Assembly: GCF_001429285.1 (NCBI RefSeq)
Contig: NZ_LMJJ01000003.1
Location: 263,256 to 327,255, forward strand
From: Ensifer sp. Root278
GTDB lineage: Bacteria > Pseudomonadota > Alphaproteobacteria > Rhizobiales > Rhizobiaceae
Length of the DNA stretch: 64,000 nucleotides
Direction of reading: 5' to 3'
Positions 25,691-33,931 of the stretch are shown piece by piece. The notes beneath the pieces are model-generated. The model saw only the letters and a list, made by a program, of their open reading frames with translations. It did not search any database and was not told where the DNA came from. Made by a program: the position numbers and the translations under genes. The first letter of the stretch is position 1; the number at the start of each line of letters is the position of its first letter.

Positions 25691-26462
25691 GGAGCCAGCC
25701 CGGTTGCGGTAGAAGAGCGACGAACGGGTTCGTTTGGCTTTGGGCGAGCAAGAAGGGACGTGATGAGCCTCTGGTCGTTCAACCGAGCGGATGATGCGCG
25801 GATAGATTTGCTCCTCAAATGCAATGCGACGCCCGACACCACGGTCCAACATCTGCCAAGAAAGCCACGCCACGCGCGTCGTTGCCCGATATTCGTTCCG
25901 ACCTCAATTCTCCCGCATAGCCCTACGAAACGTTCGTGTTCGACCGACAGAGCTCAGAGGTCTGTCCCTTATTCCGATGGGGAGCCCAACGGGTGCACTT
26001 GATTGGCGCAGTGGTCGATTTTCGGGGAGGCATTTCTTTGAGATCTTATCAGACCTAGGTCCGGTGCGCTCTGGCAAAGGTCCTAGCGGCGTTGCTCATT
26101 CCGAATCCGCCCGCCATGCTGTTTAAGCGCCAAAGAGCCAAGGACTGCCCTCCGTCATTGGCGCTAGTGATCCCAGAGCGCTCGCCCCAGTCCCATTCGA
26201 TTAAGCGCTCTGGGATCCCCCCACTCCTCGTTCCGGCACAAACGCGTTTGGTCATTGGAGGGCCGAGACGCGGCTGTCGAGCGAGTGACCTCGGCAACAT
26301 CACTCTTGACGCTACTGATCTCACTGGTCGGATTGAGGATTTCCATCTCGCGGTCCTGCCGCGCTCAATTGCCGCTACAGAGCCTGCACGGTCATATTCA
26401 TGTTGCTACCCCTCGGATTGTGGAGGACACTGGCCTACAGGCGTTACCTGAAGGCGGAAACG
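25691..26462. other. Non-coding stretch with operator-like site and long inverted repeat
   Basis: No convincing gene. It holds the fifth AGGTCC direct-repeat site (26052-26085) and a perfect 14-bp inverted repeat GATCCCAGAGCGCT / AGCGCTCTGGGATC with a 31-nt spacer (26169-26227). The repeat lies in what would be the leader of the small gene at 26463 if transcription starts near the site. Confidence 0.55.
26052..26085 (+). promoter_or_regulatory. Candidate operator: AGGTCC direct repeat, copy 5
   Basis: GACCTAGGTCC then CTGGCAAAGGTCCTAG, cores 21 bp apart (26057 and 26078). This is the best-conserved copy. The next plus-strand frame is the 85-residue protein at 26463. Confidence 0.5.
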
Positions 26463-26720
26463 ATGGATTTTGAGAAGATCGGACGGGCACGCCTGATGAT
26501 GCGGCTGCCGAGGCATCGGCAACAGCTTGCGGAGCTAAGGTTCCTTTCCCTGAGTACCCTGTTAGAGGCTTATGGCATCGCGGTGATCACCCGGGATGAA
26601 CTCCGAGAACACGCGATCTCAGGCGAGCCTCTGACTGCCCGATACGAGAACGACTGTCAGGCGATCGAAGACAAAGTCGTGAGTTTGCTTACCAATGTTA
26701 GTCCTCGCTTTGTCAATTGA
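26463..26720 (+). CDS. Hypothetical protein (85 aa)
   Basis: Starts at ATG 26463 with AAGGCGG about 6 bases upstream. The peptide (MDFEKIGRARLMMRLPRHRQ...) is basic at the N-terminus and largely helical, with LLEAYGIAVITRDELREHA and a C-terminal amphipathic helix (CQAIEDKVVSLLTN). No signal peptide or membrane segment. No family recognised. Codon use fits the neighbourhood; it sits alone between the secretion remnant and the gnd scar. Confidence 0.5.
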   Translation: MDFEKIGRARLMMRLPRHRQQLAELRFLSLSTLLEAYGIAVITRDELREHAISGEPLTARYENDCQAIEDKVVSLLTNVSPRFVN

Positions 26721-26775
26721 GTGCTCGCCTCTTGGCTCCTGAAGGGATCGAACGGTCGCAATTTCTGGGTGCCGG

Positions 26776-27242
26776 CTAAAAGCCACTGCCCCAAGGTCCG
26801 TGATGGCTGTCGGCACCGTCAATGCGGTCGAAGCCGTGGGCGCCGAAGAAGTCGCGCTGCGCCTGGATGACATTGGCCGTACCGCGGCCGCGGCGGTAGC
26901 TGTCGAAGTAGCCGAGCGCCGAGGCAAGCGCCGGCACCGGCAGGCCGCCGAGAACGGCAGCCGAAACGACGCGGCGCAGGGCTGCGTCGGTTTGCTTGAC
27001 CATGGCGGCGAAGACCGGGGTGACGATCAGGTTGGCGGCATCCGGCGCCTTGGTGAACGCGGTGGTGATCTCGTCGAGGAACTGCGAGCGGATGATGCAG
27101 CCGGCGCGCCAGATCTTGGCGATGGTCGGCATCGGCAGGTTCCAGTTGAACTCCTTCGATGCCGCCGATAGGCGCCGATCTTGGCGGCCAGCAGCGCGCT
27201 TTCGAGATCCCTGATGAAGGCTGCCTTGTCGGCCACCTTGAA
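26776..27242 (-). pseudogene. gnd: 6-phosphogluconate dehydrogenase, C-terminal fragment
   Basis: Encodes FKVADKAAFIRDLESALLAAKI, then, after a small deletion and frame change near 27160-27170, SAASKEFNWNLPMPTIAKIWRAGCIIRSQFLDEI through RGRGTANVIQAQRDFFGAHGFDR and the terminal HGPWGSGF: the C-terminal domain of decarboxylating 6-phosphogluconate dehydrogenase. About 9 residues (the AYAQGF- part) are missing at the break. The N-terminal cofactor domain is absent. It faces another gnd piece in the opposite orientation. Confidence 0.85.
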
Positions 27243-27428
27243 GGCGCCGACTTGCTGAAGGCCGCTGATCCTTTGACCGGCAAACCGATCGTCGATTTGA
27301 TCCTCGACAAGGCCGGCCAGAAGGGCACCGGCAAGTGGTCGGTGATCGAGGCGCAGAACATGGGCGTGCCGGCAACCGGCATCGAGGCGGCGGTTGCGGC
27401 GCGCAGCATCTCTTCGATGAAGGTGCCG
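27243..27428 (+). pseudogene. gnd: 6-phosphogluconate dehydrogenase, internal fragment (inverted)
   Basis: Reads GADLLKAADPLTGKPIVDLI, LDKAGQKGTGKWSVIEAQNMGVPATGIEAAVAARSISSMK, the segment of Gnd that normally lies just before the piece found at 26776-27242, but on the opposite strand. The joint near 27242 is therefore an inversion breakpoint. It ends where pxpC sequence begins. Confidence 0.85.
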
Positions 27429-27544
27429 ATCTCCAGTGCCACGGGATCCATTGCTCCTGAGGCCGTGACCCCGATATTTCGATAGCCCGGACGCCCCCGA
27501 TCCTGGACAGTGTTCAGCGGGCCGGTTTCGAGGATTTCGATCAC
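27429..27544 (-). pseudogene. pxpC: PxpC/KipA (AHS2-family) N-terminal fragment
   Basis: Starts at ATG 27544, overlapping the pxpB stop by 4 bases, and encodes MIEILETGPLNTVQDRGRPGYRNIGV then SGAMDPVALEIG, the unmistakable start of the biotin-dependent carboxyltransferase/KipA family. After about 38 residues it runs into the inverted gnd piece, so some 280 residues are lost. PxpC is needed for the PxpABC 5-oxoprolinase. Confidence 0.85.
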
Positions 27545-28251
27545 AAGTCGATCCTTTCAGGGCGGAAGCGCACGGTATCGCCAGGCGCCATCAAGGCGGG
27601 CACTGCAGCCAGCGGATCGAACATCTGAAGTTCGGCAAAGCCGATCGAATTCCATCCGTTCGGGCCGGTCAGCACGGCAACACCGGTTTGCATGCCGCCG
27701 ATCGTGACGCAGCCCCGCGCCATCTTGAGCGAGGGCACGGTCTTTCGCGGCATGTGGATGCGTGGATCAAGCCCGTGCAGGTACCCGAAGCCCGGCGCAC
27801 TGCCGAGAGCGAAGACGCGATAGATGCCTTCGTGGTGAATGCGCACGACCTCCCGGTCGCTGAGGCCGCTGAGGTCGCAGAGCGCCGGCAGGTCGGTGGC
27901 ATGTTCGCCGCCATAGGTGACGGAGATTTCAATTTGCCGACCGGCAAGTTCGATGCCCTGCGAACGCTGCCATTCGTCCTGCAGGTGCCGGACGACAGCT
28001 TGCGGATCGTCCGGGGTCTCCTTCAAGAGGACCAACAGGTTGGTCATGCCAGGAACGATTTCGGCGACGTCTTCGTGCGTCTCGAACGCGCGGGAGAGCG
28101 CCCAGATGCGCCTCTGGTTCGGCAGGTCGAAGGCCCCGGGTGCTTCGAGCAGAAAGGCACGCGTGCCGATGAAGGAAATCTTCGCCAGCGCCTCGGTATT
28201 CGGGACGATTGAGGCAGGCGACGGGAACGGGGCCTGTCGCAGGAGGCTCAT
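27541..28251 (-). CDS. pxpB: PxpB/KipI-family 5-oxoprolinase subunit
   Basis: A 236-residue AHS1-domain protein (KipI/PxpB). The family signature GSAPGFGYLHGLDPRIHMPRK (with P-G-F-x-Y) is present, followed by VTIGGMQTGVAVLTGPNGWNSIG. PxpB with PxpC and PxpA cleaves 5-oxoproline at the cost of ATP; related AHS1-AHS2 pairs act in urea and other amide carboxylation with a biotin carboxylase. The gene is complete, coupled by 4-bp overlaps to the BCCP-like gene before it and the broken pxpC after it. Without PxpC its original function here is doubtful. Confidence 0.88.
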   Translation of the reverse strand: MSLLRQAPFPSPASIVPNTEALAKISFIGTRAFLLEAPGAFDLPNQRRIWALSRAFETHEDVAEIVPGMTNLLVLLKETPDDPQAVVRHLQDEWQRSQGIELAGRQIEISVTYGGEHATDLPALCDLSGLSDREVVRIHHEGIYRVFALGSAPGFGYLHGLDPRIHMPRKTVPSLKMARGCVTIGGMQTGVAVLTGPNGWNSIGFAELQMFDPLAAVPALMAPGDTVRFRPERIDL

Positions 28252-28715
28252 TGGGCGTGTTCTATGGTCAAAACGGGATCTCCGTAGCCGATCAACTCTC
28301 CGGCACGGGCATGAACGCCTGCGACGATCGCGGTTGCCGGCGCTACCACCGGGACGAGGATGGGCCCGACCTCGACAAAACCAGCGATATCGCCGGCTTC
28401 GAGCGCTCGGCCTTCACCGGCAAGCGGTGAAGCGTCCGATCCAGCGGGATGCCGGTCGCGAAAAACCCCGGCAAGCGGCGCCTTGACGGCCCGGCCTTCG
28501 GGCACCAACGAGGTCACATCCTGAGCCTCTTCACGACGCTCGACCGGGCTGGCGTCGGGGGCCAGCACGATCTTCAATGCGTGGCCGTCCTTCGTGCTGA
28601 TCTCCAACTCGCTCGCGCCGGAAGCGCCAAGCCAGGTGGTCAGAGTGGAGATGAGGGCCGGATCGGAGAAGTCACCGATCCCGGATCTGCCTGACGAGCG
28701 GTCACGCCTTGACAC
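28248..28715 (-). CDS. Biotinyl-domain-like protein lacking the biotinylation lysine
   Basis: A 155-residue protein starting at GTG 28715 (GAGGAAG ribosome site inside the end of the biotin carboxylase gene). The C-terminal 70 residues fold like a biotinyl/lipoyl domain (VKAPLAGVFRDRHPAGSDASPLAGEGRALEAGDIAGFVEVGP...). At the hairpin where EAMKM should be, the sequence reads VEVGPILVPV, so the acceptor lysine is missing. The N-terminal part resembles BCCP leaders. Another protein of the operon (30098-30523) has a normal EAMKV site. A structural or regulatory role seems likely. Confidence 0.7.
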   Translation of the reverse strand: MSRRDRSSGRSGIGDFSDPALISTLTTWLGASGASELEISTKDGHALKIVLAPDASPVERREEAQDVTSLVPEGRAVKAPLAGVFRDRHPAGSDASPLAGEGRALEAGDIAGFVEVGPILVPVVAPATAIVAGVHARAGELIGYGDPVLTIEHAQ

Positions 28716-30057
28716 CGGCTTCCTCCCTCAAACGTTTTTCAAGATGATGGATATCGACGCAGCCCTGCATGAAATCCGGATCTGCCAAGATCCTTTCGTG
28801 CAGCGGGAGGTTGGTGGAGATGCCTTCGATCCTGGTTTCCGAAAGCGCGACCTGCATGCGCCGGATCGCCTCGTCGCGGGTCGGGGCGTGGACGATCAGC
28901 TTGGCAATCAGGGAATCATAGTATGGGGAAACCCGGTAACCGGCCGAGATATGGGTATCGACGCGAATGCCCGGTCCGCTTGGAAAACGAACCGCTGAAA
29001 TGCGGCCGGGAGCGGCCACGAAAGTGGTCGGGTCCTCTGCATTGATACGGCATTCGAAGGCGTGTCCTTGCGCCTCTCCGCGGAAACGGCGCGTGTCGAG
29101 CACGTCGCCCTGGGCCGAACGCAGCTGCTCGTGCACGAGATCGACGCCCGCTGTCGCCTCCGTCACGGGATGTTCGACCTGCAGCCGGGTGTTCATTTCG
29201 ATGAAGTAGAACTCGCCGTGCTCGTAAAGGAACTCGAAGGTCCCAACCCCACGATAACCGATCTGCCGGCAGGCCTCTGCGCAGCGCGCGCCGATCCTCT
29301 CTGCGAGTTCCGGTGCGATACCGGGCGCCGGCGCCTCCTCGACGACCTTCTGGTGCCGTCGCTGAACGGAGCAATCGCGATGACCAACCCAGACTGCATT
29401 GCCGTGATTGTCGCAGAGCACCTGGAATTCGACATGGCGGGGGTGCTCCAGAAACTTTTCCACGTAGAGCTCAGGCTTGCCGAAGGCGCGGCGCGCCTCC
29501 TCGCGCGTGATCACGACCGCATCGGCTATATCGGCGCCATCGCGCACAACGCGCATGCCCCGCCCGCCGCCGCCGCCGGCCGCCTTGACGATGACCGGGT
29601 AACCAATGGCCTCAGCGGTGGCGCGCACGGCATCTATGTTATCAGGTAGCGGCTCGCCCGGTCCCGGCACGCAAGGGACGCCGGCCGCCATCATCGCGCG
29701 CTTGGCAGCGATCTTGTCGCCCATGATGCGGATTGCCGAGGCCGGCGGGCCAACGAAAACCAGTCCGGCCCTTTCGACCGCTTCGGCGAATTCCGCATTC
29801 TCCGAGAGAAACCCATAACCCGGATGGATCGCCTCCGCGCCGGTCACACGCGCAGCAAGCAGGATCGCCGCCTGGTTGAGGTAGCTCCTTGTTGGTGCCG
29901 ACGGTCCGATCGAGAGTGGACCACCTTCGCCCGGTGCTGCCGCGCCGGCCCTATCCGCCTCGGATGCAACACGGATCGCGCGAAGGCCGAGTTCCTTGCA
30001 GGCCCGTTCGATCCGGACGGCGATTTCTCCTCGATTGGCGATGAGGACGGACAGAAT
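28702..30057 (-). CDS. Biotin carboxylase (AccC-type), start unresolved
   Basis: About 450 residues with the biotin carboxylase architecture: SVLIANRGEIAVRI, EAIHPGYGFLSENAEFAE, the ATP-grasp loop KAAGGGGGRGMRVV, EKFLEHPRHVEFQV, the HRDCSVQRRHQKVVEEAP catalytic region and EMNTRLQVEHPVTE. No ATG, GTG or TTG occurs in this frame between the upstream BCCP stop and SVLIANRG; ATT at 30057 is the only near-start. An ATG at 30098 that overlaps the BCCP stop (TGATG) is in another frame, which suggests a frameshift at the 5' end or an unusual start. It would carboxylate the biotin of the BCCP encoded just upstream. Confidence 0.8.
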   Translation of the reverse strand: MLSVLIANRGEIAVRIERACKELGLRAIRVASEADRAGAAAPGEGGPLSIGPSAPTRSYLNQAAILLAARVTGAEAIHPGYGFLSENAEFAEAVERAGLVFVGPPASAIRIMGDKIAAKRAMMAAGVPCVPGPGEPLPDNIDAVRATAEAIGYPVIVKAAGGGGGRGMRVVRDGADIADAVVITREEARRAFGKPELYVEKFLEHPRHVEFQVLCDNHGNAVWVGHRDCSVQRRHQKVVEEAPAPGIAPELAERIGARCAEACRQIGYRGVGTFEFLYEHGEFYFIEMNTRLQVEHPVTEATAGVDLVHEQLRSAQGDVLDTRRFRGEAQGHAFECRINAEDPTTFVAAPGRISAVRFPSGPGIRVDTHISAGYRVSPYYDSLIAKLIVHAPTRDEAIRRMQVALSETRIEGISTNLPLHERILADPDFMQGCVDIHHLEKRLREEAGVKA

Positions 30058-30097
30058 GGATGACCGGTTTTCCGGCCGGGCTCGAAAGACGCATCCA

Positions 30098-30523
30098 TCA
30101 CCCGATCTCCACGAGCGGGTCGCCGAAGGCGACCTCCTGGCCGTCCGCAAAGAAGATGCGCTTGACGATGCCGCCGAACGGAGCCGATATAGTCGTGAAG
30201 ACCTTCATCGCCTCCACGATGCAGAGAGCCTGACCCACCTCTACCGGATCGCCTTCCGCCACGATTGGAGCGGATCCCGGGCTGTTTGACTGATGTACGA
30301 TGCCTGAGGTCGAAGCACGAACAAGCTGCGTTTGCGGCTGGTCGTCCAACCTTGGCGGCTCGACCGTCGATGGCGTTGCCTGCACTGTGGTTGGGATTTC
30401 CAGGTTGGCTACACGAGCCGGATTGCGAATGACGACAGTCGTGTCCGCATCGCTGACTATCAGCTCCGAGACACGCGAACGCCCGACAAAGTCGAGAAGC
30501 GTCTTGATCTTTTGCAGATCCAT
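30098..30523 (-). CDS. Biotin carboxyl carrier protein
   Basis: A 141-residue AccB-like protein starting MDLQKIKTLLDFVGRSRVSEL, the N-terminal helix typical of BCCPs, then a Pro/Thr-rich linker and a biotinyl domain with the acceptor lysine in CIVEAMKVFTTISAP. The ATG at 30523 has GTGGGGAA upstream. First gene of the biotin carboxylase - pxpB operon, divergent from the amino-acid decarboxylase gene with 277 bp between starts. It probably serves the operon's own carboxylase rather than fatty-acid synthesis. Confidence 0.88.
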   Translation of the reverse strand: MDLQKIKTLLDFVGRSRVSELIVSDADTTVVIRNPARVANLEIPTTVQATPSTVEPPRLDDQPQTQLVRASTSGIVHQSNSPGSAPIVAEGDPVEVGQALCIVEAMKVFTTISAPFGGIVKRIFFADGQEVAFGDPLVEIG

Positions 30524-30800
30524 TGTTTTCCCCACGGAACGAAGATCACCGGGGTGCGGCCCTGAGAGCCTTGATCTGTCCGGTGCAGTTAGGGAAATCT
30601 TACACAGCATCCCGTTTGATGGGGGCAGACAAACTTTGAATAGAGAGAACCACCGCCCCCTCTCCCGCTGCTCCACGAGGACTCTTGGACGAATGGCCGG
30701 CACGAGTTGGTCTCGAACATCACAGATAATCCGGGCCGCTGTCACAACATCGTCACGAAACACACGAACAACTCGCTGCGTATAGATGGCGGAGGCTCAG

Positions 30801-33158
30801 ATGGACTACTTCAGGCGCTTCACCTTTTTATTCGCGACACCCGCCTTCAACAGCGAGGACCTGGAGGGGGCCCGCTATAACCAAATCGTCGAGGAGATCG
30901 AACGATCCGGTTTCGAGGTGGTGCGCGCGCGCAATCTTGAAGACGCCGAAATCGCCGTCCAGACGGACGCGGCCATCGGTTGCATGATGGTCGATTGGGG
31001 CAAGAAGGGCATGGAGGGCAAGACAGCCTCCCTTATCAATCTGATGCGCCGTCGCGGCCTCGAATTCCCCATCATTCTCTTGATCCGCCGCAAGCGCTTC
31101 GAGGATGTGCCGGTAGAAGTGCTCGACTTCATCGACGGTTATGTCTTCCTGTCCGAGGAGACCCCCGCCTTCATCGCAAAGAACCTCATCAGCCGCCTCA
31201 AGCAGTATGCCGAGACGATGAAGACACCTTTCTTCGGCGCGCTGGTGGATTACGCCGAGGAAGGCAACCAGCTCTGGACATGTCCCGGCCATAATGGCGG
31301 CGTGTTCTATAGCCGCAGCCCGGTCGGCCGCGTGTTTATGGAGCATCTGGGCGAAGCGGTGTTCCGCGACGATCTCGACAATTCGGTGCTCGACCTTGGC
31401 GATCTCCTGACCCATGAGGGCCCGGCGCTCGCGGCGCAGAAGGAAGCCGCCAAGATTTTTGGCGCGGAGAAGACCTATTTCGTCCTCAACGGCACCTCGA
31501 CCTCCAACAAGGTCGCGCTCTCCGCCCTCGTCACCGATGGCGACCTGGTTCTGTTCGACCGCAACAATCACAAAGCGGCGCATCACGGCGCGCTGATGAT
31601 CTCCGGCGGTATCCCGGTCTATGTGCCGACCGCGCGAAACGCCCATGGTCTGATAGGCCCCATGGATTTTGGCTCCCTGAACGAGGAGGCGCTGCGGGAA
31701 CGCATCCGCACCCACCCATTGGTCAAAGACCCTAACGCCTGGCAGAAACCGCGCCCGTTTCGGGTGGCGGTGGTGGAACAGTGCACCTATGACGGCACGA
31801 TCCACAATGCGGAGATGATCCTGAAGGCCATCGGGCATCTGTGCGACTACATCCTGTTCGACGAGGCCTGGGCGGGCTTCATGAAGTTTCATCCGCTCTA
31901 TGCCGGACGTTTTGCCATGGGCCTTGCCGAACTCGGACCCGATGCGCCGGGCATCATCGCCACGCAATCCACTCACAAGCAGCTTGCGAGCTTTTCACAG
32001 GCTTCGCAGATCCACATGAGGGATCGGCACATCACCGGCCAGAAGCGCCGGGTCGAGCACCGGCGCTTCAACGAGAGCTTCATGCAGCACGCTTCGACCT
32101 CACCCTTCTATCCGCTCTTCGCCTCCCTGGACGTCGGCGCGCAGATGATGAAGGGCCGCTCTGGCGAAGTGCTGTGGGACGATACGATCCGCCTCGGCAT
32201 CGAACTGCGCAAGAAGATACGGGCTGTGCGCCGGGAGTTCGAGGAGAAGGAGCGTCGGCCCGAGCGCCGCTGGTTTTTCGAGCCCTTCGTGCCGGACCGT
32301 GTGGCGATGCCGGATGTGGCAACCCCTGGAGCGGTGCACGACGTGCCCTGGGAGAGTGTTGCCACCGATCAACTCGCCACCAACCCGGCCTTCTGGCACC
32401 TCGCCCCAGGTGCTGCGTGGCACGGCTTTTCCGATATGGCGCCGGGCTTCGCAATGACCGATCCCAACAAACTCACGCTGCTCACGCCCGGATTCGACAG
32501 GGCGACCGGCGCATATGCCGAGCACGGCATTCCGGCGCCGATTGTCGCGCAATATCTGCGTGAGAACCGGATCGTCGCGGAAAAGAACGACCTGAATTCC
32601 CTGCTGTTCCTGCTCACACCCGGCGTCGAGGCAAGCAAAGCGGGCACGTTGATCAGTGGTCTCGTAGCATTCAAGCGGCTTCATGATGACAATGCGCCTC
32701 TGGAAGAGGCAATCCCGGAATTTTATCGCCGCCGACCCGGTCGTTACGCTGGCGTGCGGTTGCGCGACCTGTGCGGCGATATGCATCGCTTCTTCCGCGA
32801 CGCCAATGTCAGCGCGCTGCAGGCGAAGCAATTTTCCGAAGCGCACCTGCCTGATATCGCCCTTTCGCCCCACGACGCGGCGCGCTGCCTCGTGCGCAAC
32901 GATGTGGACTATCTTCCGATCGACGCCATCGCCGGGCGGATCGCAACGACGCCTTTCGTCGTCTATCCGCCGGGGATCGCCACCATCGTGCCGGGCGAGC
33001 GGTTGACCGAGCGAGCGCAGCCGATGATCGACTATCTCAAGATGTTCGAAGCCTGTTTCAACGCGTTTCCCGGCTTTGACGTCGAGATCCAAGGTCTCTA
33101 CCGTGAAACGGACGCATCGGGCCGCGTACGACTTCATACCTACGTCGTCGCCGAATAG
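30801..33158 (+). CDS. Orn/Lys/Arg decarboxylase (PLP-dependent)
   Basis: A 785-residue fold-type I basic amino acid decarboxylase of the large bacterial (AdiA/CadA/SpeF) type: N-terminal wing domain (to about 130), the PLP domain with NGTSTSNKVAL, DEAWAGF and the Schiff-base lysine in ATQSTHKQLASFSQ, and the C-terminal domain typical of the family. I chose ATG 30801 because GGAGG lies 8 bases upstream; an ATG at 30786 lacks a ribosome site. It yields agmatine, cadaverine or putrescine; which one cannot be told from sequence. Followed after 23 bp by a GNAT gene. Confidence 0.9.
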   Translation: MDYFRRFTFLFATPAFNSEDLEGARYNQIVEEIERSGFEVVRARNLEDAEIAVQTDAAIGCMMVDWGKKGMEGKTASLINLMRRRGLEFPIILLIRRKRFEDVPVEVLDFIDGYVFLSEETPAFIAKNLISRLKQYAETMKTPFFGALVDYAEEGNQLWTCPGHNGGVFYSRSPVGRVFMEHLGEAVFRDDLDNSVLDLGDLLTHEGPALAAQKEAAKIFGAEKTYFVLNGTSTSNKVALSALVTDGDLVLFDRNNHKAAHHGALMISGGIPVYVPTARNAHGLIGPMDFGSLNEEALRERIRTHPLVKDPNAWQKPRPFRVAVVEQCTYDGTIHNAEMILKAIGHLCDYILFDEAWAGFMKFHPLYAGRFAMGLAELGPDAPGIIATQSTHKQLASFSQASQIHMRDRHITGQKRRVEHRRFNESFMQHASTSPFYPLFASLDVGAQMMKGRSGEVLWDDTIRLGIELRKKIRAVRREFEEKERRPERRWFFEPFVPDRVAMPDVATPGAVHDVPWESVATDQLATNPAFWHLAPGAAWHGFSDMAPGFAMTDPNKLTLLTPGFDRATGAYAEHGIPAPIVAQYLRENRIVAEKNDLNSLLFLLTPGVEASKAGTLISGLVAFKRLHDDNAPLEEAIPEFYRRRPGRYAGVRLRDLCGDMHRFFRDANVSALQAKQFSEAHLPDIALSPHDAARCLVRNDVDYLPIDAIAGRIATTPFVVYPPGIATIVPGERLTERAQPMIDYLKMFEACFNAFPGFDVEIQGLYRETDASGRVRLHTYVVAE

Positions 33159-33181
33159 GATTTAGGAATTTCGGATCCCTC

Positions 33182-33742
33182 ATGCAGCAGGACAAGTCAA
33201 TCGTCATTCGCCCGTCGCGGGACGGCGACGTGGACGCGATGCTGGCGATCTATCGCCGCCACATTCGCCGCGGCATCGAGGAGGGTGTGGACGAGGGCGA
33301 CACGCCGCAGCCGGACGATCTGCGCGAGCGGCGGAAGAACTTGAAGAGCCGCCGCTTCCCGCACCTTGTCGCGATCAAGGAGGGCGCAGTGGTCGGCTAC
33401 GCCTATGTCGTACTGTTTCGCAAGCGACCTGCCTACCGCTATACCGTCAAGCACTCGATTTATGTTCATCATGAGCATCTCGGCCAAGGCATCGGAGGTC
33501 TGCTCATGCGCGGCCTGATCGACGCTTGTGCTGCAGCCGGCTTCCGGCAGATGATCGGCTATATCGATGCCGAGAATGTTGCCTCGCTGTCGCTGCACGA
33601 ACGGTTCAACTTCGTTCGCGTTGGCGTCCTGCAGGGGGTAGCCTATCGCTACGGGCGCTGGGCGGACAGCGTCATGGTCCAACGCTCGCTCGGCACCGGC
33701 GCGACGACGCCACCGCCTCCCCCGCCCCTCTCCACCCGTTGA
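33182..33742 (+). CDS. GNAT-family N-acetyltransferase
   Basis: A 186-residue acetyltransferase of the phosphinothricin/L-amino-acid N-acyltransferase group. It opens IVIRPSRDGDVDAMLAIYRRHI, has the acceptor-side YRYTVKHSIYVHHEHLGQGIGGLLMRGLID with the acetyl-CoA loop (Q-x-x-G-I-G) and ends with the NFVRVGVLQGVAYRYGRWADSVMVQRSL strand typical of this group. A short proline-rich tail follows. Lying 23 bp after the decarboxylase gene, it may acetylate the amine product or an amino acid; that link is inference. Confidence 0.85.
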   Translation: MQQDKSIVIRPSRDGDVDAMLAIYRRHIRRGIEEGVDEGDTPQPDDLRERRKNLKSRRFPHLVAIKEGAVVGYAYVVLFRKRPAYRYTVKHSIYVHHEHLGQGIGGLLMRGLIDACAAAGFRQMIGYIDAENVASLSLHERFNFVRVGVLQGVAYRYGRWADSVMVQRSLGTGATTPPPPPPLSTR

Positions 33743-33837
33743 CGATCGAAGTTGGAAAACCCGGGTGGGCTACGCCCGCTCAAGCCTCCCCGAGAGGCGG
33801 CCGCGACTCCCTGGCCTTCATCAGCACTCGATCTCTG

Positions 33838-33930
33838 ACGCCGGCTAAAGGCCTTTGCGTAAACTGAGGGTGTCTTTCCGACATAACCAAAGAACGCACT
33901 CGAAAACGCGGAGCTCGAAGAGAAACCGAC
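33838..33930 (-). pseudogene. AraC-family regulator, C-terminal fragment
   Basis: Minus-strand sequence VGFSSSSAFSSAFFGYVGKTPSVYAKAF is the second helix-turn-helix of AraC/XylS regulators. Nothing of the rest of the gene is found; on its 5' side the plus-strand pirin remnant begins. The two broken genes abut at about 33930. Confidence 0.6.
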
Positions 33931-33931
33931 C

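Noticed and set aside
26092-26451. 119-codon plus-strand frame across the long inverted repeat
   Set aside because: No ribosome site and the inverted repeat sits inside it; more likely leader DNA.
26776-27428. Insertion sequence at the gnd/pxpC joint
   Set aside because: No transposase, terminal inverted repeats or target duplication could be seen.
31841-32563. 240-codon frame inside the decarboxylase gene
   Set aside because: Same-strand shadow with basic low-complexity translation; the decarboxylase is continuous.
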